Shown here one piece after another: positions 4,817-5,142 of a DNA stretch of 5,142 bases. The first letter of the stretch is position 1. Each line of letters opens with the position of its first letter. Where the stretch lies: contig CALUSZ010000133.1 in NCBI GenBank assembly GCA_944323495.1, positions 1 to 5,142 on the forward strand. The letters are read 5' to 3'. The position numbers were made by a program, and so were the translations under genes. The DNA is from Candidatus Gastranaerophilales bacterium (GTDB lineage Bacteria > Cyanobacteriota > Vampirovibrionia > Gastranaerophilales > Gastranaerophilaceae). Below the pieces are notes generated by a model, which was given only the letters and a program-made list of their open reading frames with translations, had not been told where the DNA came from and did no database searches.

Positions 4817-5142
4817 TGGAGATGGCGGGAGTCGAACCCGCGTCCATCGTGGATAAAAGCTGACATCTACGAGTGTAGTAACTTATTATCTCGGCTTATT
4901 ACGGGAAGTTACAGAACCTAAGATAAGCCAGAGGTTTTTTGCGGAAACCTAACCTTTAATGGTAAGACTTGATACGTATACCATCATTTACGCACTGCAG
5001 CTTGCATACTATCGTTCAGCCAAACGGCAAGCTGGTCAGACTGAACGGGCTGAACTGCTATAATTAAGCAGCGAGTCTTTGTGCTCTGTAATCAGCCATA
5101 GAAACAACGTTATTAGCGTCTAATTTATTTGCTCGTTGATAA
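4817..5142 (-). ncRNA. ssrA: tmRNA (transfer-messenger RNA), 5' end beyond window
   Basis: tmRNA rescues ribosomes stalled on broken mRNAs: charged with Ala and bound by SmpB, it adds a degradation tag and supplies a stop codon. Read on the - strand, the 3' end holds the acceptor half CATCTCC (4824-4818), the discriminator A (4817) and the T-arm GCGGG-TTCGACT-CCCGC (4841-4825), preceded by GGAC as in other tmRNAs. CCA is not encoded, so it must be added after transcription. A tag reading frame starting with a GCA resume codon lies at 5132-5064. The 5' acceptor half and the D-like region, probably somewhat under 100 bases, are outside the window. A terminator follows directly at the 3' end. 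The one-piece, non-permuted order is clear. Confidence 0.96.
5064..5132 (-). other. tmRNA tag-peptide reading frame, 22 residues
   Basis: From the resume codon GCA (5132-5130) the frame encodes 22 residues, beginning ANKLDANNVV and ending RAQRLAA, then TAA at 5066-5064. The hydrophobic C-terminal LAA is the usual signal for ClpXP-type proteases. Neighbouring frames do not give such a tag; the -1 frame meets a stop after four codons. The tag is about twice the length of the 10-residue E. coli tag. Its ANNVV portion is loosely like cyanobacterial tags beginning ANNIV. Confidence 0.85.

Overview
The window is AT-rich bacterial DNA, about one third G+C by eye, with tightly packed genes on the + strand and a tmRNA gene entering from the right on the - strand. 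No marker settles the taxon. The low G+C, the UvrD-type helicase with a fused Fe-S nuclease, and a long tmRNA tag with an ANNVV stretch (loosely like cyanobacterial tags beginning ANNIV) would fit an uncultured gut-type lineage such as non-photosynthetic Gastranaerophilales. That is a low-confidence inference.

Left part (1-2737). A reading frame open from base 1 encodes the C-terminal part of an SF1 UvrD/Rep-type helicase fused to a PD-(D/E)XK nuclease with a predicted 4Fe-4S cluster; the ATP-binding N-terminus lies outside the window. Next come a 77-residue protein of unknown function and a 201-residue protein with the RecA-like fold of the replicative helicase DnaB. The latter has lost every catalytic motif that can be checked. 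It ends at a TGA beyond which DnaB-like sequence resumes in the same frame, so it is either a pseudoenzyme or a decaying gene.

Middle (2638-3185). About 550 bases without a convincing gene hold several inverted repeats, including two probable rho-independent terminators and a nested set that could fold as a three-way junction. They are followed by a compact control region: a consensus promoter (TTGACA, 16 bp, TATAAT) and three similar palindromes spaced 49-50 bp centre to centre.

Right part (3186-5142). hipB (antitoxin and repressor) and hipA (Ser/Thr kinase toxin) overlap by 8 bp and form a type II toxin-antitoxin operon. All HipA catalytic signatures are present, and the palindromes match the layout of HipB autorepression. 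A possible 24-residue hydrophobic peptide overlaps the hipA stop. A GC-richer palindromic element follows, then a bidirectional terminator, then the 3' part of ssrA (tmRNA) with a 22-residue tag frame. The 3' end of ssrA is a common integration target, and the element carries a near-copy of its last bases. The hipBA stretch could therefore be acquired DNA, though no integrase is visible.
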